Positions 1-9,241 of a stretch of 32,870 nucleotides of DNA are shown piece by piece. The notes beneath the pieces were generated by a model that saw nothing but the letters and a program-made list of their open reading frames with translations, was not told the DNA's origin and made no database searches. Position 1 is the stretch's first letter, and each line of letters begins with the position of its first letter. A program made the translations under genes and the position numbers. Origin of the DNA: Ramlibacter sp. (GTDB taxonomy: Bacteria; Pseudomonadota; Gammaproteobacteria; Burkholderiales; Burkholderiaceae_C); assembly GCA_028291885.1 (NCBI GenBank), contig JAQGNJ010000232.1, positions 1 to 32,870 on the forward strand, read 5' to 3'.

Positions 1-1
1 G

Positions 2-616
2 GCGGCGCTGGAGACGCCGGACAGCGGCAGCGTGACCATTCATGGCGACTCGCCGCGGGCGCTGTCGGCCGCGCACCGCCTGGGCGTCGCCTTCCAGGAC
101 CACGCCCTGCTCCCCTGGCTGGACGTCTACGCCAACATCGCCCTGCCCTACCAGCTCGCAGGCCGTCCGGTCGACGCCGCGCGGGTCAACGGGCTGATAG
201 AGCTGGTCGGCCTGAAGGGTTTCGAGAAATCGCGGCCCAGGCAGCTGTCCGGCGGCATGCGGCAGCGCACCGCGATTGCGCGTGCGCTGGTGCTATCGCC
301 CGAGGTGCTGCTGCTCGACGAACCCTTCGGCGCACTCGACGCGGTCACGCGCCGGCAGATGAACGTCGAACTGCAGCGCGTGTGGTCCGAGCAGCGCATC
401 TCCACGCTGCTGGTCACCCACGACGTGCCCGAGGCGCTGTTCCTGGCCGACCGCGTGGTCGTGATGAGCGGGCGGCCCGGCCGCGTCGTGAAGACCGTGC
501 AAGTGCCGTTCGCGCGGCCGCGCCATCCCGACGTGATGCGCACCGAGGCCTTCCACCAGCTCGCCGACGAACTCACCGCGACCCTGGAACCGGCGCACGG
601 GGACGCTGCGCCATGA
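2..616 (+). CDS. ABC transporter ATP-binding protein, nitrate/sulfonate/taurine type (5' end outside window)
   Basis: Frame is open from base 2; signature motif LSGGMRQRTAIARAL, Walker B VLLLDEPFGALD, H-loop LLVTHD; stop overlaps the next start (ATGA). Confidence 0.93.
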   Translation, partial: AALETPDSGSVTIHGDSPRALSAAHRLGVAFQDHALLPWLDVYANIALPYQLAGRPVDAARVNGLIELVGLKGFEKSRPRQLSGGMRQRTAIARALVLSPEVLLLDEPFGALDAVTRRQMNVELQRVWSEQRISTLLVTHDVPEALFLADRVVVMSGRPGRVVKTVQVPFARPRHPDVMRTEAFHQLADELTATLEPAHGDAAP

Positions 617-1380
617 GCGCGTTGCAAGCCAATGCGGCGGGCTGGCAGCGGCCCGTGCTCGGGGCCGTCGGCCTGGCCATTTTCCTGTTCGCCTGGCAAT
701 GGATCGGCAGCAACAAGCTGCTGGGAAGCACCTGGCCGGCGCTGGACACGGTGCTGGCCTACCTGGCCGATCCTGTGCGGCGCGACCTGTTCGGCCGCGC
801 GCTGGCGGCGAGCTTCCATGCCGCGGGCCTGGGCTTCGCGATCGGCTGCATCGGCGGCCTCGTCTTCGCCGCGCTGGCCTGGACGGTGCCGGTGCTGCGT
901 GTCGGCGCCGACCACACGACAGCCGTGATCCACGCCATTCCCCAGGTGGCGCTGGCGCCGGTGTTCATCATCGTCGGCGGACCCGAAATGGCGCCGGTGG
1001 CGATCAGCGCGTTGAACGTCTTCTTCCTGATCTACGTGGCCGCGTCCAGCGGTTTCGCGTCCTCCAGCCCGGCGCACCGCGACCTGTTCGCCGTGCTCGG
1101 CGCGTCGCCCCTGGCGCGCCTTTGGCGCCTGGACCTGCCGGCCGCATTGCCGGCGCTCGCCAGCGGCCTGAAGCTGGCCGTGCCGGCGGCCCTGGTCGGC
1201 ACATTGATCGGCGAGTGGTTCGGCGCGCCGCGCGGCCTGGGCGTGCTGATCCTGAACGCGATGGAAAACTTCCAGATCCCCTTGTTGTGGAGCGCCGTGC
1301 TGCTCACGCTGTGCGCTTCGCTGGCGCTCTACGCGCTTTGCGGCGCGCTCGAGCGGGCCGTGGAGGGCCGCTTCCAGTGA
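613..1380 (+). CDS. ABC transporter permease (SsuC/TauC-like)
   Basis: ATG at 613 overlaps upstream TGA; hydrophobic multi-TM protein MSALQANAAGWQRP..., BPD_transp_1-like segment LGASPLARLWRLDLPAALPALASGLK. Confidence 0.9.
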   Translation: MSALQANAAGWQRPVLGAVGLAIFLFAWQWIGSNKLLGSTWPALDTVLAYLADPVRRDLFGRALAASFHAAGLGFAIGCIGGLVFAALAWTVPVLRVGADHTTAVIHAIPQVALAPVFIIVGGPEMAPVAISALNVFFLIYVAASSGFASSSPAHRDLFAVLGASPLARLWRLDLPAALPALASGLKLAVPAALVGTLIGEWFGAPRGLGVLILNAMENFQIPLLWSAVLLTLCASLALYALCGALERAVEGRFQ

Positions 1381-2144
1381 ACGCGCACCTCCTGCCTTTG
1401 CGGGCGACCGGCTGGTTCCTCTCGCGCTTCTGGGGCGTGCTGCTGATCGTCGCCGCCTGGGAAGCCTGGGTGCTCACCAGCGGCTTCAACTCCATCGTGA
1501 TCGCCCGTCCCGCGGACGTGCTGAACGACGTGCTCCAGCATCCCGGGCTGTACCTGCCCAACGCGGCCCACACCCTGGGCATCGCGATGCTGGGACTGCT
1601 GCTCGGGATGGCGGTGGGGACGCTGGCGGCCGTCGCGGCCTGGAGTTCGGCGCTGCTCGGTGGACTGCTCGCGCCACTGACGCTCGTGTTCTCGTCGATC
1701 CCGGTGGTTGCCGTGATCCCGATCATCGCGCGCCTCCTGGGTTACGACACGTCGACCACGCTGGCGGTGGTGGTCATCATCTCGTTCTTCCCCAGCTTCG
1801 TCTTCACGGCTTCCGGACTGCGGGCCCTGCCCCCGGGCAGCGCGGACCTGTTTCGCGTGCTCGGCGCCAGCCGCTGGGCGACCCTGTGGCGGCTGGCTTT
1901 GCCGGCCGCCTTGCCGAACTGGATGGTGGCGCTGCGCGGCGCCGCCCCGCAAGCCGTCATGGCCGCGACGCTCGCCGAATTCCTGATGGCGAGCAGCGGC
2001 CTGGGCCAGATCTTCCACACGGCGAAGGACGAACTGGACATGGCGCGCGCGCTCGGCGCCAGCCTGGTCGTGGCGGTGATCGCCGTCGTGGTGTTCCTGC
2101 TGGCGTCGGCGGCGGAGCAGCGCGTTCGGAAGCACTGGCGGTGA
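1377..2144 (+). CDS. ABC transporter permease (SsuC/TauC-like), second copy
   Basis: GTG at 1377 overlaps previous stop (GTGA); BPD_transp_1 EAA-like loop LGASRWATLWRLALPAALPNWMVALRGAAPQAVMAATLAEFL. Confidence 0.88.
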   Translation: MNAHLLPLRATGWFLSRFWGVLLIVAAWEAWVLTSGFNSIVIARPADVLNDVLQHPGLYLPNAAHTLGIAMLGLLLGMAVGTLAAVAAWSSALLGGLLAPLTLVFSSIPVVAVIPIIARLLGYDTSTTLAVVVIISFFPSFVFTASGLRALPPGSADLFRVLGASRWATLWRLALPAALPNWMVALRGAAPQAVMAATLAEFLMASSGLGQIFHTAKDELDMARALGASLVVAVIAVVVFLLASAAEQRVRKHWR

Positions 2145-2854
2145 CGGCGGAGCACCTGCTCGCCCTGTCGGCGGTGGTCGCAGTCGCGGCCTTCGTGCAG
2201 GGAACGATCGGTGTCGGCTTCGCGCTGATCGTCGCGCCGGTGCTCGGGCTGCTCGAGCCGTCGCTGTTGCCCGTCGGCGTGCTGATGCTGATGGTGCCGC
2301 TGAACCTCTACGTCGCCTGGCGCGAGCGGCCTTCCATCGACCGCGGCGGCGCCGGCTGGATCACCGCCGGCCGCGTCGTCGGGACGGCAGGCGGCGTGTG
2401 GGTGCTGGCGGCGTTGAGCACCGGCGCATTGAGCATCTTCGTCGGCGTGTCCATCCTCGCGGCCGTGCTCGCCACGCTGGCGATGCCGGCCTTCGCGCCG
2501 AGCCGCCATGCGCTGGTCGGCGCCGGCCTGGTCACCGGCATCACGGAGACGGCGACCGGCGTCGGCGGACCGCCGCTGGCCCTCGTGTACCAGCACCAGC
2601 CGGTCCCCGTGATGCGGGCGACGATTGCGCTGTGCTTCCTGCTAGGCGAACTGGTGTCGCTGCTGGTGCTGTCGGTCACCGGCCGGGTCGGCGCGGCCGA
2701 GTTCCAGGGTGCGGCGCTGCTGCTGCCGGCGCTGGTCGCGGGCGGTCTGCTGAGCCGCTTCATGCACCACCGGGTCAACGGGCGGCTGATGCGGACCTTG
2801 GTGCTGGTGTTCGCCGCCGTGTCGGCGATCGCGCTGCTGGCCAAGGGCCTCTGA
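2141..2854 (+). CDS. TauE/SafE family sulfite/organosulfonate exporter-like membrane protein
   Basis: GTG at 2141 overlaps previous stop; GTIGVGFALIVAPVLGLLEPSLLP and ITETATGVGGPPLALVYQHQ match the two TauE/SafE repeat motifs. Confidence 0.82.
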   Translation: MTAEHLLALSAVVAVAAFVQGTIGVGFALIVAPVLGLLEPSLLPVGVLMLMVPLNLYVAWRERPSIDRGGAGWITAGRVVGTAGGVWVLAALSTGALSIFVGVSILAAVLATLAMPAFAPSRHALVGAGLVTGITETATGVGGPPLALVYQHQPVPVMRATIALCFLLGELVSLLVLSVTGRVGAAEFQGAALLLPALVAGGLLSRFMHHRVNGRLMRTLVLVFAAVSAIALLAKGL

Positions 2855-2861
2855 CGCGCTT

Positions 2862-3248
2862 TCAGATCGTGGTGTCGGCGGGGCGCGAGCGGGGCTTGGT
2901 GAGCCACGCGATCGCCTCGGTTTCGGAGACGAACACCCGCACCCGCAGGCCCTTCTCACGCGCCTTGCGCTCGCTGTTTCGGGTGATCTCCTGCGGCGGA
3001 ACGAGCGACGCCATCTTGGCCAGGAAGGGCAGGCGGGTTGCTCCCATCTCGCCGAGCAAGGCCTGTTCGGCGGAGGTCAGGCGGCCCTGGACGGCCCGCA
3101 GATCGAGCAGCACGTACGAGTCCTCGTACTGCCCGAGGTCCTCGGCGACCACCAGCAGGAGGGCGGCGAAGTTCTTGAGCGAGGCCTGGCCCTCCACTGC
3201 ATACCGAACGTACTCGTGCGAGCGTGTGCACGTGAGTGTCAATTCCAT
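2862..3248 (-). CDS. Hypothetical protein, possibly STAS/SpoIIAA-like fold
   Basis: 128 aa ORF, MELTLTCTRSHEYVRYAVEGQASLKNFAALLLVVAEDLGQYEDSYVLLDLRAV...; pattern of hydrophobic strands resembles SpoIIAA-like proteins; convergent to the TauE gene with a 7 bp gap. Confidence 0.65.
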   Translation of the reverse strand: MELTLTCTRSHEYVRYAVEGQASLKNFAALLLVVAEDLGQYEDSYVLLDLRAVQGRLTSAEQALLGEMGATRLPFLAKMASLVPPQEITRNSERKAREKGLRVRVFVSETEAIAWLTKPRSRPADTTI

Positions 3249-3309
3249 GGATGCGTCCTGCTACTGCGTCATTCGGCTGATCGCCGCGCAAGCGGACGTC
3301 GTGACGAGT

Positions 3310-3546
3310 CTAACGCGGCCGGTTTGCCGCCGCGCAGTTCATGAGCCGCATCGCGCGCTCCAGCCTTTCCTGCGCCAGCGAGCGCAGCATGCGCGCATCA
3401 CCGACCATCTCGTCGGACGGCGGTGGCCCCAGGCGCTGGAAGTAGCGGGACGAGGCGTCCGCCACCAGCTTCTCCGCTGCGGCTGCGGCCCTGTCGGCCT
3501 CTTTCCATGCGTCGATCGCCTGCTGGATTTCGTTTGTCGTTGCCAC
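3310..3546 (-). CDS. Small hypothetical protein (78 aa, helical)
   Basis: GTG-start ORF, MATTNEIQQAIDAWKEADRAAAAAEKLVADASSRYFQRLG...; same strand as neighbours, amphipathic helical composition. Confidence 0.55.
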   Translation of the reverse strand: MATTNEIQQAIDAWKEADRAAAAAEKLVADASSRYFQRLGPPPSDEMVGDARMLRSLAQERLERAMRLMNCAAANRPR

Positions 3547-3653
3547 TGTGAACGCACATCAAATGTTAATCGGTCAATGCCGGCCGATTCTATGTGCGAA
3601 CACCGCGGATCCTGGCTGATCCATTGGCGCAAACACAACATTCCAGAGCGTCG

Positions 3654-4673
3654 TCAGTCCAGCCGCGTGTTCGACGCGCGCGCGGCGCTGCTCCACTTGC
3701 CGATCTCGTCGGCGATGAACCTGGCGAACTCGCCGGCGGGAAGCGCGCGCACCACCGAGCCGCTGCCGTTGACGCGCTGGACGATCGCGTCGTCGCGCAG
3801 CACGTCGGCGAAGTCGCGCGAGATCTTCTGCGTCACCGCCGGCGGCATGCCGACCGGCCCGACCAGTCCGCCCCAGCCGACCGCCTCGAAGTCCTGCAGG
3901 CCGGCGACGCCGCTTTCCGCGACGGTCGGCACGTCGGGAAGCGATGGATTGCGGCGCGAGCTCGTCACCGCCAGCGCCCGCACGCGGCCGGCCTGGATGT
4001 GGCCAAGCGCCGCCGAGACGCTGTCGATCATGAACTGCACCTGGCCGCCGATCAGGTCCGTCAGCGCCGGACCGCTGCCCTTGTACGGGATGTGCAGCGC
4101 GTAAGTCTTGCTGGAGAGCTTGAACAGCTCGCAGGCCAGGTGCTGCGAGGTGCCGGGGCCGCCCGACGCGTAGCTCAGCCGGCCTGGCTGCTTCTTGAGC
4201 AGCGCCACCAGTTCGGCGACATTGCGCGCCGGCAGCTCGTTGTTCACGAGGACCACCAGCGGCGCGATGAAGGCCAGCGAGATCGGCGTGAAATCCTTGA
4301 CCGGATCGTACGAGAGCCTGGCGAACACGGAAGGATTGATCGCCAGCGGGCCGCTCGACGCCATCCCGAGCGTGTAGCCGTCCGGCGCGCTGCTCTTGAC
4401 GGCTTCCATGCCGATGATGCTGCTGGCGCCCGCGCGGTTCTCGACGACCACGCTCTGGCCCCAGATGCGCGACAGGCGTTCGGCGAACAGCCGGCCGTAG
4501 ATGTCCGTCGCCTGTCCCGGCGGGAAGGGGATGATCATCCGGACCGGCCTGGACGGCCAGCGGTCCTGGGCGAGCGCGTGCGGCAATGCCAGGGCGGCGC
4601 CGGCGCCGAAGATCAGCTTGCGCCGCCCTGCGTCGGCCGGCGAGGGGATGAAGGCATCAGCGCTCGGTGGCAT
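3654..4673 (-). CDS. Bug family tripartite tricarboxylate transporter substrate-binding protein (TctC-like)
   Basis: RRKLIFGAGAALALPHALAQ leader, WPSRPVRMIIPFPPGQATDIYGRLFAERLS, VVVENRAGASSIIGMEAVKSSAPDGYTLGMASSG, HIPYKGSGPALTDLIGGQVQFMIDS. Confidence 0.92.
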   Translation of the reverse strand: MPPSADAFIPSPADAGRRKLIFGAGAALALPHALAQDRWPSRPVRMIIPFPPGQATDIYGRLFAERLSRIWGQSVVVENRAGASSIIGMEAVKSSAPDGYTLGMASSGPLAINPSVFARLSYDPVKDFTPISLAFIAPLVVLVNNELPARNVAELVALLKKQPGRLSYASGGPGTSQHLACELFKLSSKTYALHIPYKGSGPALTDLIGGQVQFMIDSVSAALGHIQAGRVRALAVTSSRRNPSLPDVPTVAESGVAGLQDFEAVGWGGLVGPVGMPPAVTQKISRDFADVLRDDAIVQRVNGSGSVVRALPAGEFARFIADEIGKWSSAARASNTRLD

Positions 4674-6048
4674 TGGCTTCCTTGATGGTGGACAGGAGAT
4701 TCTGGCGCAGCGGGCGCAGCAGGTCGGAGGCGGGCGTCTGGAGCGGCGCGTCGAGCAGGCGAAGAACCTGCGTCTCGTCGGGGTTCATCGCGCCATGGCG
4801 CGCGCAGTCCAGCCACTTGCCGCGAAGCTGGTCGCGGCTCATCGGATCGGCGGGGGAACCGGGCGCCCAGTCCACAGCGATCGTGTCGGTCCAGCCCTGG
4901 CCGCGCAGGGTGACGTGCACCGGCGCGGTCTCCAGGCTCTCGCCCGCGTTGCCGCGCTCGGTCAGGGCCACGCGTTCCATCTGCGCCTGCACCGCGGCCC
5001 GCGGGATGGCCGCATCGGCGAAACTCGCCAGTTCCACCCTGCCGTCGATCCACGCCGCGGCCGCGCAGTAGTGGCCGCTGAACTTGGCCTGCAGGCCGCT
5101 GGCGGGCTGCGGGTGCTTGAGCGCGGAAAGTCCGTTTTTCGGCACCTCGATCGCGATGGTCACCGGCCCGGCACGCTCTGCATCGGAGCGGCGCGCGCGC
5201 AGTGCGAGCACGCCGGCGATCAGCCGGTGCGTCATGTAGCAGCTGGGAAAGCGCTTGTGCTCGAAGCCGGGGATGGCGACGGCCCATTGCGTGTCCGGCC
5301 GCCAGGGCAGCGGTTCGACAGGCGCGCCGCCGTTGAAGGCATGGAAGTAGCCGGCCGGGCCCCAGACGTCGTCGCTGGCATTCGCTCCGGCGCGTGCCAG
5401 CAGCACGGCACGCACAGCCGCCGCGGCGGCGAAGCCCACGTGCAGCGGTTTGGTGTCGGTGCCGAAGTTGGCGCGCAGGCCGCCGGCGCTGCTGGCCGCG
5501 ATCGCCAGCGCCGCATGCGCCTGCTCCCGCGGCAGGCCGAGCGCATGGGCGCAAGCCGCCGCGGCGCCGACCACGCCCAGCGTATCGGTCGCATGGAAGC
5601 CGAGCGCGTAATGGCGAAAGCCCAGCCACTGGCCCAGCCGCAAGGTCGTCTCCGTGCCGAGCAGGTAGGCCGCGAAGATGTCCTTGAGCTGCAGGCCGGG
5701 GCGCTGCTGCTCCAGCACCGGCAGCAGTGCCAGCAGCGCCGCGACCGGCGGTGCGCTGGGGTGGCAGGTCGCGAGCATGCAGACGTCGTCGTAGTCCAGC
5801 GCGTGCGACGCGGCGCCCAGCACCAGGGCGACGTCGGCCGGCCGCAGGGCATCCGCGCCGTCAGCGCCGTCCGCGATGCTGGCCTGCAGGGCCGCCTGGG
5901 TGCAGCTGTCGGCCACGCCGCCCGCGGTCGCGGCCAGCGTGTCGAACCAGTTGCGGCGCACCTGCTCCATCACGCTGTCGGGGATCTCCGCGCTCGCGCG
6001 GCGGTGGGCGCTGTCCCATACCGCGAGGAATCCGCTGTCGTTGGCCAT
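4657..6048 (-). CDS. MmgE/PrpD family protein (2-methylcitrate dehydratase / cis-aconitate decarboxylase superfamily)
   Basis: VRRNWFDTLAATAGGVADS, SHALDYDDVCMLATCHPSAPPVAALLAL, GFHATDTLGVVGAAAACAHALGLP are typical of the family; 3' end overlaps downstream Bug gene by 17 bp. Confidence 0.87.
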   Translation of the reverse strand: MANDSGFLAVWDSAHRRASAEIPDSVMEQVRRNWFDTLAATAGGVADSCTQAALQASIADGADGADALRPADVALVLGAASHALDYDDVCMLATCHPSAPPVAALLALLPVLEQQRPGLQLKDIFAAYLLGTETTLRLGQWLGFRHYALGFHATDTLGVVGAAAACAHALGLPREQAHAALAIAASSAGGLRANFGTDTKPLHVGFAAAAAVRAVLLARAGANASDDVWGPAGYFHAFNGGAPVEPLPWRPDTQWAVAIPGFEHKRFPSCYMTHRLIAGVLALRARRSDAERAGPVTIAIEVPKNGLSALKHPQPASGLQAKFSGHYCAAAAWIDGRVELASFADAAIPRAAVQAQMERVALTERGNAGESLETAPVHVTLRGQGWTDTIAVDWAPGSPADPMSRDQLRGKWLDCARHGAMNPDETQVLRLLDAPLQTPASDLLRPLRQNLLSTIKEANATER

Positions 6049-6064
6049 GGCCTGCTCCCTGGGA

Positions 6065-7225
6065 TCAATAGGACCGCGGCATCCCGAGCACGTGCTGGGC
6101 CACCTGCGCGAGCACCAGGTTGTTGGAGATCGGCGCGATGCGAAACAGCCGCGCCTCCTTCCACTTGCGCTCGACGTTGTATTCGGTGGCCACGCCGTTG
6201 CCGCCGAAAGCCATCATCGCCGCCTCGGCCGCTTCCCACGACGCTTCGGTGCACAGGTACTTGGCCATGTTCGATTCCGGACCGCAGGGCTTGCCGGCGT
6301 CGAACAGCGCGGCGGCCTTGTTGCGCATCAGTTCGGCGGCCTGCAGGTTCATGTGGGCCCTGGCGATCGGGAACTGCACGCCCTGGTTGGCGCCGATCGG
6401 GCGGTCGAAGACGATGCGCTCGCTGGCGTAGCGCGAGGCCTGCTCGACGAACCACTTGCCGTCGCCGATCGATTCGCTGGCCACCAGCAGCCGCTCCGAG
6501 TTGAGCGAGTCGACCAGGTAGGAGAAGCCCTTGCCTTCCTCGCCGATCCGGTCCTCGTCGCTCACCTGCAGGTTGTCGATGAAGACCTGGTTGGTGTGGT
6601 GGTTCAGCATGGTCTTGATCGGCGTGGAGCTGAGCGACTTGCCGGCCTTCTCGATGTCGACCAGGAACAGCGTCAGGCCCTCGGTCTTCTTCTTGACTTC
6701 CTCGTACGGCGTGGTGCGCGCGATCAGCAGGTACATGTGGGACTGCTTGTAGCGCGAGGTCCAGACCTTCTGGCCGTTGATCACGTAGCCGCCCGGCACC
6801 TTCCTGGCGAAGGTCTTGATCTTCAGCGTGTTCGACCCGGCGTCGGGCTCGGTGACGCCGAAGGCCTGCAGGCGCAGGCTTCCGTCCGCGATGCGCGGCA
6901 GGTATTTGCGCTTCTGCTCCTCGCTGCCGTGGTTCAGGATCGCCGCCATCGTGTACATCTGCGCATGGCAGGAGGCGCCGTTGCCGCCGGAGCGATTCAC
7001 TTCCTCCAGGATCGCGCAGCCATCGAGCAGCGACAGGCCGGAGCCGCCGTACTCCTCGGGGATCAGCGCGGCCAGCCAGCCTGCCTTGCTCATCGCGGCG
7101 ACGAATTCCTCGGGGTATTTCTCGGTCGCTTCGCAGTTCTGCCAGTAGTCGGGTCCGAAGTCCTGGCACAAGGCGGCCACGGCGCTGCGGATTTCCCGCG
7201 TGGTGTCTGAATCGTCGAAGTTCAT
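6065..7225 (-). CDS. Acyl-CoA dehydrogenase family protein
   Basis: GWLAALIPEEYGGSGLSLLDGCAILEEVNRSGGN, AFGVTEPDAGSNTLKIKTFARKVPGGYVINGQKVWTS, MMAFGGNGVATEYNVERKWKEARLFRIAP; start inferred at MNFDDSDTTREIR, overlapping the upstream stop (ATGA). Confidence 0.92.
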   Translation of the reverse strand: MNFDDSDTTREIRSAVAALCQDFGPDYWQNCEATEKYPEEFVAAMSKAGWLAALIPEEYGGSGLSLLDGCAILEEVNRSGGNGASCHAQMYTMAAILNHGSEEQKRKYLPRIADGSLRLQAFGVTEPDAGSNTLKIKTFARKVPGGYVINGQKVWTSRYKQSHMYLLIARTTPYEEVKKKTEGLTLFLVDIEKAGKSLSSTPIKTMLNHHTNQVFIDNLQVSDEDRIGEEGKGFSYLVDSLNSERLLVASESIGDGKWFVEQASRYASERIVFDRPIGANQGVQFPIARAHMNLQAAELMRNKAAALFDAGKPCGPESNMAKYLCTEASWEAAEAAMMAFGGNGVATEYNVERKWKEARLFRIAPISNNLVLAQVAQHVLGMPRSY

Positions 7226-8430
7226 TGTGTTTTCGGTTTGGTGGATGGCGCAAGGAGCGCGGCGATGTCTTGCTGCGAGAGGCCGGCGGCCGCCAGCACG
7301 TCCTGGCTGTCCTGGCCGACCGCCAGGCTCAGATGGCCGTTGTAGGAGCGCTCGCCGTCGAAGCGGATCGGCGTGCCGACGGCGGCGAGCTGCGTCGCCG
7401 TGCCGGCGCCGGATTCGACCGGCAGGCGCTGGTGCAGGCCGAGGGCCCGGACCTGCGGATCGTCCAGCAGCCTGGACAGGTCGTTGACGGCGCTCACCGG
7501 CACGCCGGCCGCGCGCAGCGTCTCGACGACGGCGGCCGTGGTCTGCGCGCCGGTGACGGCTTCCAGCTCCTCGTGCAGCGCGTCGCGATTCGCCACCCGT
7601 GCCGCGTTGGTGCGGAAGCGCTCGTCCTGCGCCATGCCGGCCTGGCCGAGGGCCGCCGTCATCTTCTGGAACATGCGGTCGGCGCCGCAGCCGATGAAGA
7701 CATGGGCGTCCGCGGTTTCGAACACCTCGTAGGGCGCGAGCATCGCGGTGGCCGATCCCATGCGCTTTGGCAGCTTGCCGGTGGCGCTGTAGTTGGCGAC
7801 CGGGTTGGTCATCCAGGCGACGCCGGTTTCCAGCAGCGAGGTGTCGACGCGCGCGCCCTGGCCGGTGTCCTTGCGCCGGGACAGCGCGGCCAGGATGCCG
7901 ATCACCGACCACAGGCCCGTGCCCATGTCGACCAGCGACACACCCACGCGCGCCGGCGGCTGGCCGTCGTGACCGTTGACCGACATGATGCCGGCGAAGG
8001 CCTGGATCAGCGGGTCGTAGCCGGGCAGGGCGGACAGCGGCCCGATGTTGCCGAAGGCGCTGATCGCGCAGTAGATCAGGCCGGGGGAATGGGGCAGCAG
8101 GTCGTTGTAGCCCAGGCCGCGCTGTTCCGCGCTGCCGGGCTTGAGCGAGTGCACGAGGATGTCGTCGGGCCGCAGCAGGCTGCGCAGCGCCTCCTGGCCG
8201 CGCGGGTCGTCCAGGTCGAGCGCGACGCTGCGCTTGCCGCGGTTCAGCGTGGCATAGGTGGCGGACATGCCGTCGGCCAGTTGCGGCGCCCAGTGCCGGG
8301 TGTCGTCGCCCGAGCCGGGACGTTCGATCTTGATCACCTCGGCGCCGAGGTCGGCCAGGACCTGGGTGCAGTACGGGCCGGCGACGTTCTGGGTCAGGTC
8401 GATGACCCGCTGGCCGGAAAGCGATTTCAT
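7222..8430 (-). CDS. CaiB/BaiF family class III CoA-transferase
   Basis: MKSLSGQRVIDLTQNVAGPYCTQVLADLGAEVIKIERPGSGDDTRHW..., LNRGKRSVALDLDDPRGQEALRSLL, SAFGNIGPLSALPGYDPLIQAFAGIMSVNG. Confidence 0.93.
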   Translation of the reverse strand: MKSLSGQRVIDLTQNVAGPYCTQVLADLGAEVIKIERPGSGDDTRHWAPQLADGMSATYATLNRGKRSVALDLDDPRGQEALRSLLRPDDILVHSLKPGSAEQRGLGYNDLLPHSPGLIYCAISAFGNIGPLSALPGYDPLIQAFAGIMSVNGHDGQPPARVGVSLVDMGTGLWSVIGILAALSRRKDTGQGARVDTSLLETGVAWMTNPVANYSATGKLPKRMGSATAMLAPYEVFETADAHVFIGCGADRMFQKMTAALGQAGMAQDERFRTNAARVANRDALHEELEAVTGAQTTAAVVETLRAAGVPVSAVNDLSRLLDDPQVRALGLHQRLPVESGAGTATQLAAVGTPIRFDGERSYNGHLSLAVGQDSQDVLAAAGLSQQDIAALLAPSTKPKTQ

Positions 8431-8443
8431 CGTTTTGCCTCGT

Positions 8444-9241
8444 TCATTTGCCGACGAAGACGGGCTTGCGTTTTTCGTTGAAGGCGCGCACGCCTTCGCG
8501 CCGGTCTTCGGTGTCGACGAGGCGGTTGTAGGCCTCGATCTCGAAGCGGTAACCGGTGAGCAGGTCCATCTGCAGTCCGTAGTGGATGGACTTCTTGGCC
8601 TGGCGCACCGACAGCGGCCCGTTGTCGGAAATCGCGCGCGCTGTGGCGATGGCATCGGCCAGGATCTTGCCGGGCTCGCACGCCTGGTTGAATGCGCCCC
8701 AGGCGACGCCGTCTTCGGCGCTGAACGCCCTGGCCGTGAGGATCAGTTCCTTGGCCCGGCGCTCGCCGACGGCGCGCGCCAGGTTCTGCGTGCCGCAGCC
8801 GCCGGGCATGATGCCCAGCTTCGTCTCCGACAGGGCGAAGCGCGCGCTGCGGGAGGCGTAGATGAAGTCGCACGACAGCGCGATCTCCAGGCCGCCGCCG
8901 AAGGCATGGCCGTTCAGCGCCGCGATCACCGGCACGGGCAGCTCCATCAGGGCCACGAAGGAGCGCTCGAACAGTTCGTGCTGCGCCTGCCATTGCGCCT
9001 GCGTCATGCCGTCGCGTTCCTTCAGGTCGCCGCCGGCGCAAAAGCCCTTCTCGCCGGCGCCGGTCAGGACGACGCAGCGGACCGCCGCGGCGTCCGCTGT
9101 CAGCCGCAGCCACAGATCGAGCAGGTCGTGCCCCATCTGCGTGTTCAGGGCATTGAGGACCTCGGGCCGGTTCAGCGTGACCAGCAGCACGTCGTCGTCG
9201 TGCCGCTCGAGCCGCAAGGTCCGGTACTCGGGAAAATTCAT
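8444..9241 (-). CDS. Enoyl-CoA hydratase/isomerase family protein
   Basis: NGHAFGGGLEIALSCDFIYASRSARFALSETKLGIMPGGCGTQNLARAVG; both crotonase catalytic Glu positions (GGGLE, LSET) present; start MNFPEYRTLRLERHDDD. Confidence 0.92.
   Translation of the reverse strand: MNFPEYRTLRLERHDDDVLLVTLNRPEVLNALNTQMGHDLLDLWLRLTADAAAVRCVVLTGAGEKGFCAGGDLKERDGMTQAQWQAQHELFERSFVALMELPVPVIAALNGHAFGGGLEIALSCDFIYASRSARFALSETKLGIMPGGCGTQNLARAVGERRAKELILTARAFSAEDGVAWGAFNQACEPGKILADAIATARAISDNGPLSVRQAKKSIHYGLQMDLLTGYRFEIEAYNRLVDTEDRREGVRAFNEKRKPVFVGK

Noticed and set aside
699-1376. N-terminal extension of the 699-2144 ORF
   Set aside because: Out-of-frame reading through the first permease; the real start is GTG 1377 overlapping the upstream stop. 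The same logic applies to 382-612, 1886-2140, 11514-12326 and 21165-21815.
7226-7912. N-terminal extension of the acyl-CoA dehydrogenase ORF
   Set aside because: Overlaps the CoA-transferase in another frame; ACAD homology begins at MNFDDSDTT (7225).
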